Assembly: GCA_002336085.1 (NCBI GenBank)
Contig: DDEH01000044.1
Location: forward strand, 1 to 9,252
Length of the DNA stretch: 9,252 nt
Reading direction: 5' to 3'
Source of the DNA: Flavobacteriales bacterium UBA1959
Lineage (GTDB): Bacteria; Bacteroidota; Bacteroidia; Flavobacteriales_D; Sanyastnellaceae
Made by a program: the position numbers and the translations under genes. Under the pieces are notes generated by a model that did no database searches, had not been told where the DNA came from, and saw only the letters and a list, made by a program, of their open reading frames with translations. Positions 5,383 through 9,252 of the stretch are shown piece after piece (the first letter of the stretch is position 1; each line of letters starts with the position of its first letter).

Positions 5383-8300
5383 TTATTGATTCAAATTGAA
5401 GCGCAAAGCTACTCCAGAACGAATATTTGAAGTAGCAAATGACGTAGATATATAAGGACTCGTGATTTGATGGTCGTAAAAAGCACGCATGGTCACTTTA
5501 TCCGAAATTTCTAAGTCGGCAGACATTTTTATAGAAACCAAGTTTTGCCCAGCAGTAACTTGATTTTGTCGTTCCTCCATCTTCCGAATAATGGTGCGAT
5601 TGTCGCGAATATTTAAATCTACACGGAGCACCAGGTCTGTCTCTTTTAGCATCTTCACGGGGAGCTTACCGTAAGTCTTGATGAAAGGATTGGGAACATC
5701 TTTGAATTTATAACCGAAGCCTATCACCAGCGCATTGCTCTTGGTTTCTGTGATTTGAAAGTTGGTTAGGCCAAAGGCGACATTCCGGTCGCGCTTCAAT
5801 TCCACTTTTAACTGCGGTTCGTTTTCTGCTTCTGTATTGAAAGTCATATCAACTCCCAGCAAAGGTGATAACTGCTCGCTGAGGCTAACCACATTGAATT
5901 GACGGTCTGAAATGTAGTTGCCGAATTCACTCTGGTCGATAGCCGTCGGGTTGCCCAAGGCATCCTCCTCATAATTCAGGTTGGTCACGTAATTTGTCGT
6001 CAAAGTTGAACGGTAACTATGGCTCAAATTGAATCGCTTGAAGTATTGCTTGAAGAACGCATTCTTGGTGAGTCCATCAAAGGTGACTCGCCAGTTCGGA
6101 GCGATTGGAGTATTGAATACATCCAGCGGTACATCTTCGGCATCTAAACCAAGATACGCCGAAATGAATGCTGGAATGGTCACGTCCTGACTTGTGGCTC
6201 CAAACCCACTGTAATAGCCCGTATTTTCAGGTGCGTCCAATTGATACGTTGCATCATTGAGACGCTCAGAAACCTTGAGACGAGCCTGCTTTAGGAAGTA
6301 ATCCCACGTATCCGAATTGAATGCATCATCTACATCGTCTTCTACAAATGCTGTATTCCAGCTCATCACAGTCGCCGAGAATTGCCCCACCTCATTCGGC
6401 GATTCATAAATGAAATCACCAACGTTTTCATCGTAGCGGAAGAAACTCGTGTAGTTCTGGGAAATATTACGGTTAGCCGTCAGCTCAATCTTGAGGTATT
6501 TGATGGGTTCCAAATTCGCTCTAACATTAAAAGTCTCCTGGTAAGTTTGCGTGTATTGCTGGTTCTGAACTGCTTCCGACTGCAACCACCCTTCATTGGC
6601 AAATTCAGTCGCAAAATCTCGTACTTGATCGCCCTGCCAGTTGGTGTTCTGATGCCCAAGGAGAAACTCCGGACCAGGGGCCAAGAACTGGCTGTCAAAT
6701 CCTCCAAAACGGGCCTTTTGATTGTACCCTGGCAAAAGAATACCTTCATTTCGCGTCATCGAGCCGGAAACATTCTGCACACTCGCGATTAAGCGCACCA
6801 AAACGGCCAATGGATTGATTTCGAATTTGATTTTCTCCTCTTCTTCCTCATTGCCAAATCCATCTCGGTCTTCGTTGCGAATCTCACGGGCACTTGGAGA
6901 GCGACGTGGAGGATTTAATAGGTCCTTCACTCCAGGTATTTTATTGTAAAGATTCGCAAAGTTTGCTTGCGCATTCAAGCTAAGGTTTCGGGAATTCTGG
7001 ATGGTGTTCCCAATACTGTCCTGTGAAAAGGGAGCCCTATCCCATCGGAAAGAGCCCTGGTAACGGATGTCACTGGATATAAAATTGACCAGTGGCAACT
7101 TGTCAAACGGCAACTTATAGGAGCCCGTGATGTTGTGGTTGTACGTCGTGATTTCACCCGCATTTTCCAGGTTTCTAATGACCGAATCGCGGTACGCCTG
7201 ATATCCTTCCGCATCCTCCCGATTGATCTCACCCGCCGGTTCTCCAATCAATGCTTGTGCTTGTCCGTTGTAATCGAATTTCAATGCCTTGGTCAAGTCG
7301 TATTTGAGCGCATAGGTGCGGTCCCATCGCCAAGTCTTCATCACTTGCGTATTGATCAAAAGATTGGTCTCAACACCAAGCAACTCTGCCGTATTGTTTC
7401 GTACCCTGCTCGCCTCATAAATACGGTTCATCTGTGAGCCCACCGTAAACTGCTTGATACCGAGGTAAAAATTGAAGTCTGTCAACCACTTCATGAACTC
7501 CAACTTGCGCAAGAAACCAATTTTTCCAAAGGGCTTGAAGTTCTTTGGAGAGTGAGAGAAGTTGTAATTAAGCCCGCCGCGGTACTCACGATTCATCCGA
7601 AACTCCGTGTTGACGTCTCGATTAAATGACTCGATATATGAAAAGTTGCCCGTGAAGTTTCCCGGATTAAGCATTTTAAGCAATCCGATTTGACTTCCGC
7701 CTCCTGATTTCCCACCACGCGCTGAACCACCACGCGCCGATCCACCTCGCGCTGAACTACCGTCTGCATCCTTCGCTCCTGCGTCCTTGCCTCCCAAATC
7801 CTTACCAAGACCTCCTCGGCCCCCTGCCGAAGCTCCGCCGCGGTCTCTATTTCGGTCTCGCGATGAGCTGCCGTTCTTGCCCCCAAACTGAGGGTTAATT
7901 TTAATGCTGCTAAAGTTGATTGATTTTAGCTGGTTGATAGACTTTGCATTGTCAAGGCGTTCTGCGGATAATCCCTCCTGCTGCGCCATTTCAATATCGG
8001 GCGAGAGCGGATCAAACTGGGGGGTAGAAATTTGCTGTGAATAGCCGAGGTACATGGGAAGTGTAATCCCCAACTTTTTGGGAAATAGCTTGCCCAACTG
8101 AATGGTACCCGACGCATCAATGCCCTGAATGGTCTCCCTTTGACGATCCTGGATACGCTGCTCCAGCCCTCCAAATCCTGGCGTTGACATGTTAGCCGCA
8201 AGTGAAACGTTGCCCAAGTCTGCTAGTTTTGCATTCAATTGAGCCGTTGCCGCCCAACCTCCTTTCTGGTTGAAATCTGCCAATCGCATCTCATTGACCC

Positions 8301-9252
8301 ACACCACAGCACACTTATTCAATCCATCATCATTCGTTGAGAAATCATTGTCATCCTTATCGGGATTGCGCACCCCAACCATGACCATCACTACGTTGGC
8401 CAAGTTTGGATTCCCTTTGACCGCAAGTCGAGCGCTGCTCTCAGAATCCATCGCTGTATACTCATCAAACAAAGGATAACCCTGAGGACGTTCGATTTTC
8501 AAATTCTGAAGTTTTCGGAATTCAATGTCGATGTTGTTCTCTTCCGGCCAAATCAAATCCTCGTCCCCCGTATTCCAAGGAGTTGTTTTCAACGGAATCT
8601 CATACTCGTAATAATTGGATTCGAAATCGTTGCCCAAGCGAACGAAACATGTTACATCGTCATCGTTTAGCACCTGGTTGTTTGGACCCGCTTCCGCGTG
8701 AACGTACATCCGCAAACGCTTGTACATCCGCATATCAAAATTAATGTTCCGGTAGGCTCCTCGGGCGTCGCCATCGGCCAATTCACAGACAGCCATTTCC
8801 AAGGATTGTTCGTTCAACCGGCGCTGATTGGCCGTACCCACGTCAATCTCACGAATGATTCCAGGAGGTGTCACATACGGCACAGGCTCCCGATTGCCAT
8901 TTTCTTCGATATTGACTGCACTGATATTGAAGACGGTAGCTGAAGGGTCATCCGGCTCGATTTCCTGCGGTCCAGCAAGCGAGTTGAGGTAACGTCTCCA
9001 TTCTCCGCGAATCAGCTCCAATCGAGCAAAACGCAATGTCACGGGCTCTGACCAGCCCTTTGCAAACATTCGAATGAATCGAATTGAACGGAAATCTGTG
9101 ATGCCTCCAACGCGGTTGTCAAACTCACGAACGGGAATCTTGAATTGGTACCAGCGAATCACCCGCTCTTCTTCATCCGCGGTAGTCACTGTCTGCTCAA
9201 ACGTATCTGTGATGTAATTCTTTCCAATATTGAACTCGCCCAAATCCTGAGG
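5383..9252 (-). CDS. sprA: SprA, type IX secretion outer-membrane translocon, C-terminal 1289 residues (partial, 5' end beyond right edge)
   Basis: SprA (Sov in Porphyromonas) is the giant outer-membrane beta barrel through which type IX substrates and gliding adhesins leave the periplasm. Full proteins are about 2,300-2,500 residues, so roughly the C-terminal half is here, and the frame is open to the right edge (codons for PQDLGEFN). Support includes WVNEMRLADFNQKGGWAA (about 8251-8304), YSQQISTPQFDPLSPDIEM, the REYRGGLNYNF segment, many alternating beta-strand stretches separated by polar loops, and the closing IRSGVALRFNLNQ. A Gly/Arg/Ser/Asp/Lys-rich segment of about 66 residues (7687-7884) interrupts the conserved sequence between INFSSIKINPQF and GLLKMLNPGNF. 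A short run of glutamates (NEEEEEK) occurs near 6836-6856. The TTG at 9243 is not the real start. The gene is followed immediately by gcvH and vanZ, an order typical of Bacteroidota. Confidence 0.95.
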   Translation of the reverse strand, partial: PQDLGEFNIGKNYITDTFEQTVTTADEEERVIRWYQFKIPVREFDNRVGGITDFRSIRFIRMFAKGWSEPVTLRFARLELIRGEWRRYLNSLAGPQEIEPDDPSATVFNISAVNIEENGNREPVPYVTPPGIIREIDVGTANQRRLNEQSLEMAVCELADGDARGAYRNINFDMRMYKRLRMYVHAEAGPNNQVLNDDDVTCFVRLGNDFESNYYEYEIPLKTTPWNTGDEDLIWPEENNIDIEFRKLQNLKIERPQGYPLFDEYTAMDSESSARLAVKGNPNLANVVMVMVGVRNPDKDDNDFSTNDDGLNKCAVVWVNEMRLADFNQKGGWAATAQLNAKLADLGNVSLAANMSTPGFGGLEQRIQDRQRETIQGIDASGTIQLGKLFPKKLGITLPMYLGYSQQISTPQFDPLSPDIEMAQQEGLSAERLDNAKSINQLKSINFSSIKINPQFGGKNGSSSRDRNRDRGGASAGGRGGLGKDLGGKDAGAKDADGSSARGGSARGGSARGGKSGGGSQIGLLKMLNPGNFTGNFSYIESFNRDVNTEFRMNREYRGGLNYNFSHSPKNFKPFGKIGFLRKLEFMKWLTDFNFYLGIKQFTVGSQMNRIYEASRVRNNTAELLGVETNLLINTQVMKTWRWDRTYALKYDLTKALKFDYNGQAQALIGEPAGEINREDAEGYQAYRDSVIRNLENAGEITTYNHNITGSYKLPFDKLPLVNFISSDIRYQGSFRWDRAPFSQDSIGNTIQNSRNLSLNAQANFANLYNKIPGVKDLLNPPRRSPSAREIRNEDRDGFGNEEEEEKIKFEINPLAVLVRLIASVQNVSGSMTRNEGILLPGYNQKARFGGFDSQFLAPGPEFLLGHQNTNWQGDQVRDFATEFANEGWLQSEAVQNQQYTQTYQETFNVRANLEPIKYLKIELTANRNISQNYTSFFRYDENVGDFIYESPNEVGQFSATVMSWNTAFVEDDVDDAFNSDTWDYFLKQARLKVSERLNDATYQLDAPENTGYYSGFGATSQDVTIPAFISAYLGLDAEDVPLDVFNTPIAPNWRVTFDGLTKNAFFKQYFKRFNLSHSYRSTLTTNYVTNLNYEEDALGNPTAIDQSEFGNYISDRQFNVVSLSEQLSPLLGVDMTFNTEAENEPQLKVELKRDRNVAFGLTNFQITETKSNALVIGFGYKFKDVPNPFIKTYGKLPVKMLKETDLVLRVDLNIRDNRTIIRKMEERQNQVTAGQNLVSIKMSADLEISDKVTMRAFYDHQITSPYISTSFATSNIRSGVALRFNLNQ
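5404..5411 (-). promoter_or_regulatory. Possible internal gcvH -7 element within the end of sprA
   Basis: On the minus strand TAGCTTTG matches TAnnTTTG and ends 24 nt before the gcvH ATG. A TTTG lies upstream, but with a 24-nt spacer, longer than the usual range. It falls in the codons for VALR near the SprA C-terminus, so coding constraint alone may explain it. Confidence 0.3.
7712..7756 (-). repeat. Three tandem 15-bp repeats within sprA
   Basis: Three near-identical 15-bp units (7712-7726, 7727-7741, 7742-7756) encode SARGG three times in the low-complexity segment of SprA. The units differ at two or three positions each. The 15-bp length keeps the frame, so copy number could vary without disrupting the barrel. 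Confidence 0.85.

Noticed and set aside
7593..7886. Alternative minus-strand frame rich in Arg and Glu over the sprA repeat segment
   Set aside because: It is an out-of-frame reading of the low-complexity SprA codons; the SprA frame is continuous through it.
9241..9243. TTG as a start for a 1286-residue protein
   Set aside because: The frame continues to the window edge and SprA is much longer, so the true start lies outside the window.

Overview
The window looks like an ordinary, densely packed chromosomal segment from a member of the Bacteroidota, most likely a flavobacterium-like or cryomorphid-like marine lineage (the family-level guess is inference). The main evidence is the C-terminal half of the type IX secretion translocon SprA followed directly by gcvH and a VanZ-like gene. 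A Bacteroidota-style TonB with a proline run and a C-terminal domain ending in PVKF, and atpD outside a full atp operon, fit the same group. Sequences matching the Bacteroidota -7 promoter element TAnnTTTG lie upstream of several start codons, and none of the starts has a clear Shine-Dalgarno sequence. GC content is moderate by eye (not calculated).

Layout. At 1-945 (minus) is the N-terminal 315 codons of atpD, the F1-ATPase beta subunit, running off the left edge. An 82-bp divergent promoter region (946-1027) separates it from a plus-strand run of four overlapping genes: ribF (flavokinase/FAD synthetase), a small exported leucine-rich-repeat protein, pnuC (vitamin transporter of the nicotinamide riboside type) and a NadR-type ribosylnicotinamide kinase. 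The overlaps are 4, 1 and 7 nt, so this is almost certainly one transcript, and it reads as a flavin plus NAD cofactor operon. It ends at 3808, overlapping the 3' end of tonB (minus, 3798-4499) by 11 nt. A strong hairpin with a T-run for tonB lies inside the last codons of the kinase gene. Further right on the minus strand, in transcription order, are sprA (partial, entering from the right edge), gcvH and vanZ, then tonB after an 81-bp gap.

How the genes work together. PnuC would import nicotinamide riboside and the kinase would trap it as NMN. RibF makes FMN and FAD. The LRR protein is the unexplained member of that operon. On the other strand, SprA is the outer-membrane channel of the type IX secretion system, and TonB energises outer-membrane transporters. 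GcvH is the lipoyl carrier of the glycine cleavage system, with no obvious mechanistic tie to secretion.

No stretch over 300 bases lacks a gene; the two longest gaps are 946-1027 and 4500-4580. I saw no tRNA, rRNA, CRISPR array, insertion sequence, phage gene or defence island. I do not see a clearly new biological system. The best leads are the LRR protein inside the cofactor operon, the overlapping divergent promoters with a 10-bp-phased heptamer repeat, and the terminator embedded in a convergent coding sequence.
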